Positions 7,871 to 15,923 of a stretch of 36,189 bases of DNA are shown here, one piece after another. The stretch's first letter is position 1. Each line of letters opens with the position of its first letter. Made by a program: the position numbers and the translations under genes. The DNA is taken from contig JAKSUR010000009.1 of NCBI GenBank assembly GCA_024408765.1, positions 1 to 36,189 of the forward strand, written 5' to 3'. Source of the DNA: a bacterium (lineage in GTDB: Bacteria > Cyanobacteriota > Vampirovibrionia > Gastranaerophilales > Gastranaerophilaceae). Below the pieces are notes generated by a model. The model was not told the DNA's origin. It did not search any database and worked only from the letters and a program-made list of their open reading frames with translations.

Positions 7871-8881
7871 ATGCTTGTTGTAATGAATTCAAATGCAACA
7901 GAGGAACAAATATCAAATGTTGTAAAATCTATAGAAGCAAAAGGTTTCGAAGCAAGAATTTCCAGAGGCGAAGTAAAAATAGTGATTTCAGCTATCGGAA
8001 GTAAACAAACCGATAAGCGTGACTTTGAACTACTTTCCGGTGTGACTGAGGTTATTCAACTTACAACAAGTTATAAACTTACCACAAGAGCTTTTAAATC
8101 TGAAGATACAATTGTAGAAGTCAACGGAGTTAAATTCGGCGGTAAATATGCAGGCATGATTGCAGGCCCTTGTGCAGTTGAAACTTATGAGCAAGTAGAT
8201 GAAACCGCTAAAAAACTTTCCGAAACAGGCGTTAAAATTCTTAGAGGCGGAGCTTTTAAACCGAGAACAAGTCCGTATGCTTTTCAAGGAATTGGCGAAG
8301 AAGGTTTAAGGATACTCAGAAGCGTTGCTGATAAATACAAAATGGCAATTGCTACTGAAATAACAGATGTTTCTCAAATAGATATGTTTATGAAATATGT
8401 TGACATATTTCAAGTTGGTGCAAGGAACATGCAAAATTTTAACTTGTTGAAGGAACTTGGAACAATTCATAAGCCGATTATTCTAAAAAGAGGACTTTCT
8501 TCGACTTATGAAGAATGGTTAATGTCAGCAGAATACATTATGGCAGGCGGAAACGGTCAAATTATACTGTGCGAAAGAGGTATAAGAACCTTTGAAACTT
8601 ATACAAGAAATACGCTCGATTTGGCCGCAATACCGGTTATCAAGAAATTAAGCCATCTGCCTATTATAGTTGATCCTTCTCACGGAACAGGTTTGAGAGA
8701 TAAAGTTGAACCTATGTCCAGAGCCGGAATTGCGGCCGGATGTGACGGATTAATTATAGAAGTTCATTACAATCCGGATTGTGCATTATGTGACGGTGCT
8801 CAATCTTTGTATCCGGAACAATATGAACAACTGTATAGAGAGATAAAGCTCATTGCTCCTATTGTCGGAAAAGAAATTTAA
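7871..8881 (+). CDS. aroF: 3-deoxy-7-phosphoheptulonate (DAHP) synthase, type I-beta
   Basis: This 336-aa enzyme condenses phosphoenolpyruvate and erythrose-4-phosphate, the first step of the shikimate pathway. An N-terminal ferredoxin-like regulatory domain (residues 1-70, MLVVMNSNATEEQISNVV) precedes the barrel, as in Thermotoga-type DAHP synthases, where it mediates Tyr/Phe feedback. Barrel motifs are IAGPCAVET (97-105), KILRGGAFKPRTSPYAFQG, FQVGARNMQNFNLL, KPIILKRGLSSTYEEW and VDPSHGTG. The ATG follows AAGGAG. A separate chorismate mutase domain is not present. The next gene starts 63 bp downstream with a long-spaced Shine-Dalgarno sequence, so co-transcription is possible. Confidence 0.94.
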   Translation: MLVVMNSNATEEQISNVVKSIEAKGFEARISRGEVKIVISAIGSKQTDKRDFELLSGVTEVIQLTTSYKLTTRAFKSEDTIVEVNGVKFGGKYAGMIAGPCAVETYEQVDETAKKLSETGVKILRGGAFKPRTSPYAFQGIGEEGLRILRSVADKYKMAIATEITDVSQIDMFMKYVDIFQVGARNMQNFNLLKELGTIHKPIILKRGLSSTYEEWLMSAEYIMAGGNGQIILCERGIRTFETYTRNTLDLAAIPVIKKLSHLPIIVDPSHGTGLRDKVEPMSRAGIAAGCDGLIIEVHYNPDCALCDGAQSLYPEQYEQLYREIKLIAPIVGKEI

Positions 8882-8944
8882 TTAATATAAAGCTTTGTAT
8901 TGAGTTGTTGATAAATAGAATAATGTTAGGAGTTTTTAGTATAA

Positions 8945-9730
8945 ATGGATTGTACCGTAGATGCACTTATAAATAATCTTAAAGAATTAAAAGACCTGTA
9001 TTCTGCAACCGGTATAAAAGTTGAATTTGAAGACGAAGGTGCTACTTCAGAAGATTTAATAATTTTAAAAAAAATATCAGATGAAGCCGGATTGAATTTG
9101 TCAGTTAAAGTTGGTGGTTGCGGTGCATTAAGAGATGTGCGAGAAGCTTTTTACGCAGGCGCAAATGCAATTGTTGCACCGATGATAGAATCTCCTTATG
9201 CGGTTAAAAAATATATTAATACTATAAAAAGTGTTTATGAAAATTTTGAAAACGGTGAAACTAAATTCTATATAAATATAGAAACAAAAAACGGATTAGA
9301 ATATTTAGATGAAATTTTAAATTGCGAAGATGCAAAATATATATATGGAATTGTTTTAGGAAGAACTGATTTGTCAGAATCCCTTGAACTAAATAATTCT
9401 ACCGATTCTTCCATTATTGAAAATATTGCAGATAAAACAGCTTTACTTGTAAAAAAATATCATAAGGAATTTATAATTGGCGGAGGTATTTCACCACTAT
9501 CAGTTCAAATGTTTAATAAATTAAAACTAATAGATAAATATGAAACCAGAAAAATTATTTTTAATGCTAAAAACCCGCTTATACATATAAACGCACAAGA
9601 AGGTATACTGAAAGCTCTTCGTTTTGAACTAATGTGGATAAAAAACAAGGAAAGCAGAAATATATTAACAAAAAATGATGTTGAACGGATTAAAGTTCTT
9701 GAGGCGAGATGTAGTGTTTTGTCTTTATAA
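8945..9730 (+). CDS. HpcH/HpaI aldolase/citrate-lyase family protein
   Basis: This 261-aa protein has the phosphoenolpyruvate/pyruvate-type TIM barrel of the citrate lyase beta/HpcH family. It shows a strand ending V-K-V-G-G-C-G, then A-G-A-N-A-I-V-A-P-M-I-E-S-P-Y-A-V, then I-N-I-E-T-K-N-G (the Mg-ligand Glu) and V-L-G-R-T-D-L-S (Asp ligand). The basic residue that starts many CitE proteins is not evident, so the substrate is unknown: candidates are a citramalyl- or malyl-CoA-like thioester or a keto acid. AGGAG lies 12 nt upstream, a rather long spacing. It lies directly downstream of DAHP synthase and converges with the BioY gene 32 bp beyond its stop. Confidence 0.7.
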   Translation: MDCTVDALINNLKELKDLYSATGIKVEFEDEGATSEDLIILKKISDEAGLNLSVKVGGCGALRDVREAFYAGANAIVAPMIESPYAVKKYINTIKSVYENFENGETKFYINIETKNGLEYLDEILNCEDAKYIYGIVLGRTDLSESLELNNSTDSSIIENIADKTALLVKKYHKEFIIGGGISPLSVQMFNKLKLIDKYETRKIIFNAKNPLIHINAQEGILKALRFELMWIKNKESRNILTKNDVERIKVLEARCSVLSL

Positions 9731-9735
9731 CATGT

Positions 9736-9752
9736 TCTTTTTTGTAAAAAGA
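9736..9752. terminator. Weak bidirectional hairpin between convergent genes
   Basis: A perfect 7-bp inverted repeat, TCTTTTT-TGT-AAAAAGA, lies between the stops of the aldolase gene (9730) and bioY (9763). It is almost pure A/T, so stability is low, but it reads as a stem plus T/A-rich tail in both directions. It may be just compositional. Confidence 0.25.
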
Positions 9753-9762
9753 TTTATATTAA

Positions 9763-10440
9763 TTAGCACATAACAATCCATAGCAAACGTTTTGTCCAAC
9801 GTCCCAAATATATTCCAAGCACTGTGAAGAATATATCATAAAAAATTTGTATACCGCTTTGCATAGCAATCCAACCAAAAACTATATCCATTGGTGAATG
9901 TTTTAGTGTTGAAATAAAGAGCATGTATAAAATTCCCAAAATATGAATCGCTCCAACGCCAAGTGTTGCCATAAGTACAATTCTTAAAAAGTCAGTTTTA
10001 ATTTTCAAAAGGGTACCGGTAAAAAATATTGCAGGTATGAATGCAAGAATATATCCAAATCCATATTCAAAAAGATATGAGATTCCGCCTCCCAATGCAA
10101 ATATCGGGAAAAACATTCCAAGCATAATATATCCTAATATTGCAAGTATTCCGAATTTTCTTCCCAAAAGTGCAACTATAAAAAATACCATGGGTATTTG
10201 CGGAATATATCTGTATGTTTTTGTAAAATGATGTACAATTTGGGCCTCAGTAGGATTTTGTCCTAAAAATACAAATCCGTCTGCCGGTATGATTGGGTGA
10301 TGCAATGTAACTTGCGTAAAAGTTGCAACAATAAGAAGTAATATGCTTAAACAAGTTATTATCAGAGTTCCCAATGTTACTTTTATCGGTTCTCCGTTAT
10401 ATTTAAAACTATTTAATTGTTTTTCCAATCTTCTTGTCAT
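9763..10440 (-). CDS. BioY-like biotin transporter S-component
   Basis: This 225-aa integral membrane protein has six predicted TM segments. The BioY pattern is visible in L-L-G-R-K-F-G-I-L-A-I-L-G-Y-I-M-L-G, F-P-I-F-A-L-G-G-G-I-S-Y-L and G-F-G-Y-I-L-A-F-I-P-A-I-F-F-T-G. BioY binds biotin, alone or with ECF-type EcfT/EcfA, which are not in this window. An extended hydrophilic stretch after TM1 (about residues 45-75) is longer than in typical BioY, and the protein has a cytosolic N-terminal extension. Its ATG overlaps the rimI stop as ATGA, marking it as the last gene of the operon that starts at 13304. Confidence 0.72.
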   Translation of the reverse strand: MTRRLEKQLNSFKYNGEPIKVTLGTLIITCLSILLLIVATFTQVTLHHPIIPADGFVFLGQNPTEAQIVHHFTKTYRYIPQIPMVFFIVALLGRKFGILAILGYIMLGMFFPIFALGGGISYLFEYGFGYILAFIPAIFFTGTLLKIKTDFLRIVLMATLGVGAIHILGILYMLFISTLKHSPMDIVFGWIAMQSGIQIFYDIFFTVLGIYLGRWTKRLLWIVMC

Positions 10441-10973
10441 TTTATTTCTATATGTTGTTTTAAATTTTCTTTATTATTTATAAATCTTGACTTAAATTTA
10501 TCGTAAAAAATATTTTCTGTCCACATAATAAGTGCATTTTCGTTATTATCCTGATAATAACCTTTTCTTGTACCGAGTGATGAAAAACCGTATTTATGGT
10601 AAAGTTCTATTGCAGGTATGTTTGATTCTCTAACTTCGAGCGTTAAATATTTAATTTTATTTTCATAACAATTCTCTAATATTTTTATAATCAACGCTTC
10701 GCCGATATGTTTACGTCTGTAATTTGGTTTAACTGCAATCGTAGTAATGTGTCCTTCGTCTAAAATATTCCACGTTCCTGCATAAGCTACAATCTTACCT
10801 TCAACTGTTTTAGCACAATAATATTTTGCAAGGTTGTTGTTCATTTCATCATAAAAAGATGATTTTGACCAATGATGCTTTCCATAAGATTCTGCTTCAA
10901 TTTGAATAACCTCATCAATATCATCAGTTTTCATTTGTGAAATATATATTTCAAAGCTTGTATTTACGGACAT
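10437..10973 (-). CDS. rimI: RimI-like ribosomal-protein alanine N-acetyltransferase
   Basis: This 178-aa GNAT protein matches the RimI pattern: early M-K-T-D-D-I-D-E-V-I-Q-I-E, then H-H-W-S-K-S-S-F, G-H-I-T-T-I-A-V-K-P-N-Y-R-R-K-H-I-G-E-A-L (motif A, acetyl-CoA loop R-R-x-x-I-G), L-T-L-E-V-R-E-S-N-I-P-A-I-E-L-Y-H-K-Y-G-F and G-T-R-K-G-Y-Y-Q-D-N-N-E-N-A-L-I-M. RimI acetylates the N-terminus of S18 (and often others). The ATG at 10971-10973 lies inside the end of the hicB-like gene, so it is coupled; a TTG four codons upstream is a weaker start. The C-terminal tail of about 25 residues beyond the fold is extra. Confidence 0.88.
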   Translation of the reverse strand: MSVNTSFEIYISQMKTDDIDEVIQIEAESYGKHHWSKSSFYDEMNNNLAKYYCAKTVEGKIVAYAGTWNILDEGHITTIAVKPNYRRKHIGEALIIKILENCYENKIKYLTLEVRESNIPAIELYHKYGFSSLGTRKGYYQDNNENALIMWTENIFYDKFKSRFINNKENLKQHIEIK

Positions 10974-11248
10974 AGGCTTTCCCAATCTATATCTTCATCC
11001 GTTTCTTCACCGGGCTCTATTATATGCTCTCCATCCTCCAACATAAGCATCAACGATAGACGAAGCTGCTTTTTATAATTTTCTAATGCCTTTTCTCTTG
11101 TCTTTGCACAAAATGCAAAACTCGGAATTTCTTTTATTTCAATGTAATGATAAGGATTTCCGTTAAAATCTAAATCAGTACCTTCAATAAGTGTCCAATT
11201 AAGATTTAAATAATAATCTAAATCCTTTTTTACGCTGTCATCACTCAT
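10964..11248 (-). CDS. HicB-like protein without HicA partner
   Basis: This acidic 94-aa protein has the HicB-type partial RNase-H fold: Y-H-Y-I-E-I-K-E-I-P-S-F-A-F-C-A, then K-T-R-E-K-A-L-E-N-Y-K-K-Q-L-R-L-S-L, then a final D-G-E-H-I-I-E-P. These align with the family's e-i-P-g-f-x-a-x-G-x-T-x-e-E-A and P-x-P positions. No DNA-binding domain is attached, and no HicA-sized toxin (about 60 aa) lies on either side. It overlaps GerMN by 8 bp and rimI by 10 bp. It may be a housekeeping HicB-fold protein rather than an antitoxin. Confidence 0.7.
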   Translation of the reverse strand: MSDDSVKKDLDYYLNLNWTLIEGTDLDFNGNPYHYIEIKEIPSFAFCAKTREKALENYKKQLRLSLMLMLEDGEHIIEPGEETDEDIDWESLCP

Positions 11249-11843
11249 CTAACGACCTTTCATTTAACGGTTGTTTTATCATTACACCTTCTCCGCCAAT
11301 TACGTTTGCTTGTTTTCCGTTAATAAATAAATATACAGGCAAAGAAGTATTTGCATTTGCTGTTTTTATAATCTGTTCTATTCGCATATAAGTGCTTTCT
11401 GCACCGCCACCTGTTTCAAAATCAGAAGATAAGTCTATCATAATAGTATTTGCAGATTCTCTAACCGAAAGAAGTTTTGTTCCTGATGGTATCTCCGATG
11501 TAAAACCTTTTGATTTTTCCCATTTAGAAGGAGCTGATAAAAGAGAGTTAATTGCATATTCAAAACATGAAATTTCTTCCGTTGATTTGCACAATCTGTT
11601 AACTGCCCTAATATTGCCTGTTTTGTCAATAATATATATTTTAATATTTTTGTTTTCAAGTTTATTTTTTACGGTTTCTTCCTTATTCTTTATGTCGTTA
11701 TTCAAAGGAGAATATTCGCTATCTTGTCTGTTTTGATAATTAAATTCGGGAATTTTAAAATCTTTACCCCAAAATGCAATATAAACATACATAACTGTTA
11801 TAACAATCAGCAGAAACAGTCCGAATTTTTGAGATGAATTCAT
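11241..11843 (-). CDS. GerMN-domain membrane-anchored protein
   Basis: This 200-aa protein has an N-terminal TM anchor (residues 8-27, F-G-L-F-L-L-I-V-I-T-V-M-Y-V-Y-I-A-F-W), a low-complexity linker of about 50 residues and a GerMN (sporulation/germination) domain. Typical GerMN features are Y-I-I-D-K-T-G-N-I, E-Y-A-I-N-S-L-L-S-A-P-S, I-P-S-G-T-K-L-L-S-V, I-M-I-D-L-S-S-D-F and a late L-P-V-Y-L-F-I-N-G-K. The domain is widespread in non-sporulating bacteria, especially cyanobacteria, as an envelope protein; exact binding partners are unknown. The ATG directly follows the DUF2993 stop and has AAGGAG 9 nt upstream. Confidence 0.78.
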   Translation of the reverse strand: MNSSQKFGLFLLIVITVMYVYIAFWGKDFKIPEFNYQNRQDSEYSPLNNDIKNKEETVKNKLENKNIKIYIIDKTGNIRAVNRLCKSTEEISCFEYAINSLLSAPSKWEKSKGFTSEIPSGTKLLSVRESANTIMIDLSSDFETGGGAESTYMRIEQIIKTANANTSLPVYLFINGKQANVIGGEGVMIKQPLNERSLDE

Positions 11844-12668
11844 TTATTTATCTCCTTTTATATACATTTTACCATTAACAATCAAAGTATCATTATCTAT
11901 CTTTATACTTTTAATTCTGACATCACAATTTTTATCTTTCAAAAGAGCAATTGTAAAACTCAGTGGATCAATATAACTAATAAGGTTCGCAACTTTTTGT
12001 GAGGGAAGATTTCCGTATATATTATCAAACGCAATATTACACATTTTTACGGTATTGCTAACAACTTTTAAGTTGCTTGAAACCATAAAGGTTCTGTCTT
12101 TTTCTCTCGGAGAAATCGGGAAATTATATGACATTATTATGTACAACTTCTCGTTTTTAATTTTTACTTTTACTTCATTAAGCATAAACATCGGAAATGC
12201 TTTTTTATTAATTTTTCTAAGAATTTTTGCATATTCTTCTGTTTTTAAAGCTTCATTTATAGTATTTTCAGTAATATTGGCAGTATAATCAGCCTCTATA
12301 TCAGACCGAAATTTTATGGGATTTTGATTATAATCCACCCAATTGTAGTCCGAAACTGTTTTTACATTATAATAAGGTATCTCAATTCCATCAACATTAA
12401 CATTTATTCCTGTAACTTCAAGGTATTTAAAAATACCTGCCTTCATACTTTTTAATGTATAACCTTCAAATTTAACTTTATATTTTCCGGGTGCCTCTTT
12501 TTTTATAGCTTTTTTTATTGCCATTTCCACCATTTTTTCAGCTAACGGATTCATCAGAGCAATATGATTTTTTGCTTTTAAATATTCTTCACTCAGCACA
12601 TCATTTGCCGAAAAAACAGGCGATAGAGTTATTAAAAACAATATTAACAATATTAAATTCTTTTTCAT
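11844..12668 (-). CDS. DUF2993 (LmeA-like) exported lipid-binding protein
   Basis: This 274-aa secreted protein has a clear signal peptide (MKKNLILLILFLITLSPVFSA). The mature part follows the DUF2993 pattern: V-K-F-E-G-Y-T-L-K-S-M-K-A-G-I-F-K-Y-L-E-V-T-G, I-E-I-P-Y-Y-N-V-K-T-V, then I-T-E-N-T-I-N-E-A-L and V-K-V-K-I-K-N-E-K-L-Y-I-I. DUF2993 members include mycobacterial LmeA and are common in cyanobacteria; they bind phospholipids in the envelope. Compare with the other envelope genes of this operon (GerMN, the 204-aa gene). The Shine-Dalgarno is AAGGA at 9 nt. Confidence 0.72.
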   Translation of the reverse strand: MKKNLILLILFLITLSPVFSANDVLSEEYLKAKNHIALMNPLAEKMVEMAIKKAIKKEAPGKYKVKFEGYTLKSMKAGIFKYLEVTGINVNVDGIEIPYYNVKTVSDYNWVDYNQNPIKFRSDIEADYTANITENTINEALKTEEYAKILRKINKKAFPMFMLNEVKVKIKNEKLYIIMSYNFPISPREKDRTFMVSSNLKVVSNTVKMCNIAFDNIYGNLPSQKVANLISYIDPLSFTIALLKDKNCDVRIKSIKIDNDTLIVNGKMYIKGDK

Positions 12669-12689
12669 ACTCTCAATTCCTTATAATTT

Positions 12690-13304
12690 TTACACATTGC
12701 CTTCTTTAACATTTTTAAAAAATTCATCTGTTATAAGCTGTGAATATTTTTTCTTTTCGCTCACGGAAATAATAATTTTTTCCGAATTATCAGATGTTTT
12801 TAGACTGCCTACGATTCCTGTAATATCAGAAATTGGAAATCTGCTTGACTTGGCTTCAAATTTGGCATAAGGAATTGTTTGTCCGTATGCATACATATTA
12901 CCTTTTGAAATGATTTTTATATCTTTAAAAGAAATTGACTGATACTTAAAATTTGATACTAAATCTTGTAATTTGTTTTCTAATTCATTACTTTTTATAT
13001 CCTCTTTGGAAAGCAAAATTTTATTTCCCGAATCAATAATACACATTCTTTGCCCTGAATTTTTATGTTCGGCAAGCACTGCTTTGTAGCCGAGAATACC
13101 AACTGCATTGTCTATTTTAAACTCCTCATGCAAATTGGTAAAATCACCTATTGCTCTCGCTTTGTCTGCTGATTTTTGTTGAATAAAATCCGATATTCCT
13201 GACACTACCGTCTCTACATATTTTTGACCGCCAATAGCGTTAAAACCAATAAAAGCAAGTGCTATCAAAAAACTGTTAAAAATTATTTTTATCATTCTAA
13301 ACAT
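12690..13304 (-). CDS. Membrane-anchored protein of unknown function (204 aa)
   Basis: The start ATG at 13302-13304 has GAGGTG 6-8 nt upstream; the GTG at 13313 overlaps that site and is less likely. One N-terminal TM segment or signal anchor (residues 3-22: R-M-I-K-I-I-F-N-S-F-L-I-A-L-A-F-I-G-F) precedes a soluble domain with mixed strands and helices and a C-terminal K-K-K-Y-S-Q-L-I helix. I cannot assign it to a family. It lies 21 bp upstream of the DUF2993 gene as the first gene of the six-gene minus operon, and is divergent from mutS across only 39 bp. An envelope role is likely from context. Confidence 0.65.
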   Translation of the reverse strand: MFRMIKIIFNSFLIALAFIGFNAIGGQKYVETVVSGISDFIQQKSADKARAIGDFTNLHEEFKIDNAVGILGYKAVLAEHKNSGQRMCIIDSGNKILLSKEDIKSNELENKLQDLVSNFKYQSISFKDIKIISKGNMYAYGQTIPYAKFEAKSSRFPISDITGIVGSLKTSDNSEKIIISVSEKKKYSQLITDEFFKNVKEGNV

Positions 13305-13307
13305 AAC

Positions 13308-13336
13308 TTGCACCTCAACTTTATATTATGTACAAT
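13308..13336 (+). promoter_or_regulatory. Candidate leaderless promoter of mutS
   Basis: TTGCAC (13308-13313) is followed by a 17-nt spacer, then TACAAT (13331-13336), then 7 nt and the mutS ATG. It lies in a 39-bp divergent spacer with no ribosome-binding site on the plus strand. The -35 match is poor (3 of 6). Confidence 0.35.
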
Positions 13337-13343
13337 TATAACT

Positions 13344-15911
13344 ATGACAAAACCTGAAATCAATCATATAATGAGTAAAGATGTTGTACCCGAAGATACA
13401 ACTGATGTTATGCGTCAATATTTAAAAATCAAGAAGGAAAACGCCGGATCGATTTTATTATACAGATTGGGTGATTTTTATGAAACTTTTTTTGAAGATG
13501 CAGAGCTTCTTTCAAAAGAACTTCAATTGACATTGACGGGTAAAGACGCAGGGAAAATATTGGGACGAATTCCACTCGCAGGTATTCCCGCTAAAGCTGT
13601 TGAAGGTTATATTGAAAAACTTATAACCAGAGGACACAAAATTACTATATGTGAGCAGTTAGAAGATCCGAAATTAGCTAAGGGGCTTGTCGAAAGAGGT
13701 GTGGTAAGAATTATAACTCCGGGAACAATCTATGAAAGCAATTATTTAAACCAAGTCAGCAATAATTATATGTGTGCGGTTTTTGAAGAGAAAGGTTCTT
13801 GGGGGTTTGCATATACAGATATATCAACCGGTGAATTTAAAGCTTCAAAACTTTCTTATGAAGTTTTATTAACCGAGCTTGCAAGAATACAACCATCAGA
13901 AATAATTGCAAAATCTAAAAAATTAAAACTTGAACCGTTTCAAATTGTACCGGAAGAAACGGTCGATTTACCTGATGAAATTATTAGTAATTACAATTGT
14001 ACAAAAGTTCCTTCAAAAATATTTGAAGATTCTTTTGCACAAAACAACTTAAAAGCGGTGTACAAAATTGATAATTTAGATGTGCTTGAATATAAAGGAA
14101 ATGAACTCGCATACAGAACGTCAGCAGGTTTATTGGCATATATTTGGGAAAATATGAAAAACGGTTTCCCTAAATTTCAAAAAATCGAATTGTATGAACT
14201 TTCTCAATATATTTTAATGGATGCAAATACAAGAAAGAATCTTGAACTTACAGAAACATTAAGGGATAAGAATAAATGCGGTTCGCTTTTGTGGGCAATA
14301 GATAAGACTTCAACAAGCATGGGGGCAAGACTCCTCAAAAACTGGGTTTGTCAGCCTTTGAAAAATATTGATGAAATCTTAAAAAGGCAGAATATTGTTA
14401 AAGTCCTTTTTGATAATTCTTCTTCAAGATACGAAATTCAAAATATTTTAAGATATATTTATGATATTCAAAGACTTTCTTCCAGAATGAGTAACGGTTC
14501 TGCTAATCCAAGAGATTATTTGAGTTTGAAATCTGTATTGTCATTGTTACCTGAACTTGTTAAGGCAGTTAAATCCGCAAATCTTGATATCTTTAATTTT
14601 ATAGAAGGTGAACTGGAAAATATAATAAATTATTCAATTTTAATTGAAAAAACTATAGATGAAAATGCTCCGATTACTATTAAAGAAGGCGGAGTTATAA
14701 AAAAAGGTGTAAATGAAAATCTTGATTATTTAAGAGAATTAATGCAAAATGGCGAAAATTGGTTAAAGCAATTTGAAGAGCAAGAAAAACAAAAAACGGG
14801 GATAACTACACTTAAGGTTAGATATAATAAAGTATTCGGATATTATATAGAAGTAACGAATTCTCATCTTGAAAAAGTTCCTGCCGATTACATAAGAAAA
14901 CAAACTTTGACCGGAGGAGAAAGATTTATAACAGATGCTTTGAAAAAACATGAAGAAGAAGTATTAACCGCACAAGTTAAAGCTAATGAACTTGAATATA
15001 AGATATTTTCAAATTTTAGAGAGTATTCAAAAGAATTCGTTGATATTATAAGAGATATAGCGCAAGCAGTTGCAGAGTTGGATGTCTATGCTTCCTTTGC
15101 TGCTGTTGCAACAGAGCAGAATTACGTTTGCCCTCAAATTGATGACAGCACTGATTTTATAATCAAAAACGGCAGGCATCCTGTTCTGGAAAAAATACTT
15201 CCGCTGGGGGCTTATGTACCTAATGATTTGGAATTATCAACGGACAACACAAAAACACAATTTATGATTCTTACGGGCCCAAATATGGCAGGTAAATCAA
15301 CCTATATGAGGCAAAACGCACTAATTATTTTGCTTGCTCAAATAGGGTCTTATGTTCCTGCGGATTATGCTAAAATCGGAATTACAGACAAAATTTTTAC
15401 CAGAGTCGGCGCAAGTGATGATTTGACGCTGGGAAAATCTACTTTTATGGTTGAAATGTCCGAAACAGCATATATATTAAACCGTGCTACAGAAAAAAGT
15501 TTTGTTTTAATAGATGAAATAGGCAGAGGAACAAGCACTTATGACGGAGTCGCAATTGCTTGGGCTGTTGCGGAATACATTGCTTCAACCATAAATGCAA
15601 GATGTATTTTTGCAACACACTATCATGAATTAAATATTATGACCGAAACTTATCCGCAAATAAAAAATTACAGAATAACTGTTTCCGAACAAAATGGTGA
15701 AATAGAATTTTTGAGAAAAATTGTTCAAGGCGGAGCAAGTAAGAGTTACGGAATACAAGTTGCTAAAATGGCGGGATTACCTAAAACTGTTATTACACGT
15801 TCCGAAGAATTAATGAATAAAATACAAAAGAATTCTTCTAAGAGAATTAATGTAAAGCAAAAAAATGCCGATTCTCTTGTTGTTGACGAACCTCAATTAA
15901 ATTTATTTTAA
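13344..15911 (+). CDS. mutS: DNA mismatch repair protein MutS
   Basis: This 855-aa protein recognises base mismatches. The domain I mismatch wedge Phe-X-Glu is in G-D-F-Y-E-T-F (F45-Y-E47). The connector, lever and clamp domains follow, and the ATPase shows GPNMAGKSTYMRQ (Walker A, near residue 645), D-D-L-T-L-G-K-S-T-F-M-V-E-M, L-I-D-E-I-G-R-G-T-S-T (Walker B) and F-A-T-H-Y-H-E-L. The C-terminus is D-E-P-Q-L-N-L-F, where Q-L-N-L-F matches a beta-clamp-binding motif. I use ATG 13344; the frame is open upstream to 13224, but that part lies inside the divergent gene and is not MutS-like. ATG 13371 is also possible. No Shine-Dalgarno exists; TACAAT lies 7 nt before the ATG. It is followed by speB after 12 bp. 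Confidence 0.95.
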   Translation: MTKPEINHIMSKDVVPEDTTDVMRQYLKIKKENAGSILLYRLGDFYETFFEDAELLSKELQLTLTGKDAGKILGRIPLAGIPAKAVEGYIEKLITRGHKITICEQLEDPKLAKGLVERGVVRIITPGTIYESNYLNQVSNNYMCAVFEEKGSWGFAYTDISTGEFKASKLSYEVLLTELARIQPSEIIAKSKKLKLEPFQIVPEETVDLPDEIISNYNCTKVPSKIFEDSFAQNNLKAVYKIDNLDVLEYKGNELAYRTSAGLLAYIWENMKNGFPKFQKIELYELSQYILMDANTRKNLELTETLRDKNKCGSLLWAIDKTSTSMGARLLKNWVCQPLKNIDEILKRQNIVKVLFDNSSSRYEIQNILRYIYDIQRLSSRMSNGSANPRDYLSLKSVLSLLPELVKAVKSANLDIFNFIEGELENIINYSILIEKTIDENAPITIKEGGVIKKGVNENLDYLRELMQNGENWLKQFEEQEKQKTGITTLKVRYNKVFGYYIEVTNSHLEKVPADYIRKQTLTGGERFITDALKKHEEEVLTAQVKANELEYKIFSNFREYSKEFVDIIRDIAQAVAELDVYASFAAVATEQNYVCPQIDDSTDFIIKNGRHPVLEKILPLGAYVPNDLELSTDNTKTQFMILTGPNMAGKSTYMRQNALIILLAQIGSYVPADYAKIGITDKIFTRVGASDDLTLGKSTFMVEMSETAYILNRATEKSFVLIDEIGRGTSTYDGVAIAWAVAEYIASTINARCIFATHYHELNIMTETYPQIKNYRITVSEQNGEIEFLRKIVQGGASKSYGIQVAKMAGLPKTVITRSEELMNKIQKNSSKRINVKQKNADSLVVDEPQLNLF

Positions 15912-15923
15912 CAAGGAGATTTT

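Noticed and set aside
10964-11248. Type II toxin-antitoxin module
   Set aside because: Only the HicB-like half is present; neighbours are GerMN and RimI.
11241-11843. Evidence of sporulation from the GerMN domain
   Set aside because: GerMN is widespread in non-sporulating diderms; no other sporulation gene is present.
13224-13343. 5' extension of the mutS frame by 40 codons
   Set aside because: It lies antisense inside the coding region of the divergent 204-aa gene and its sequence is not MutS-like.
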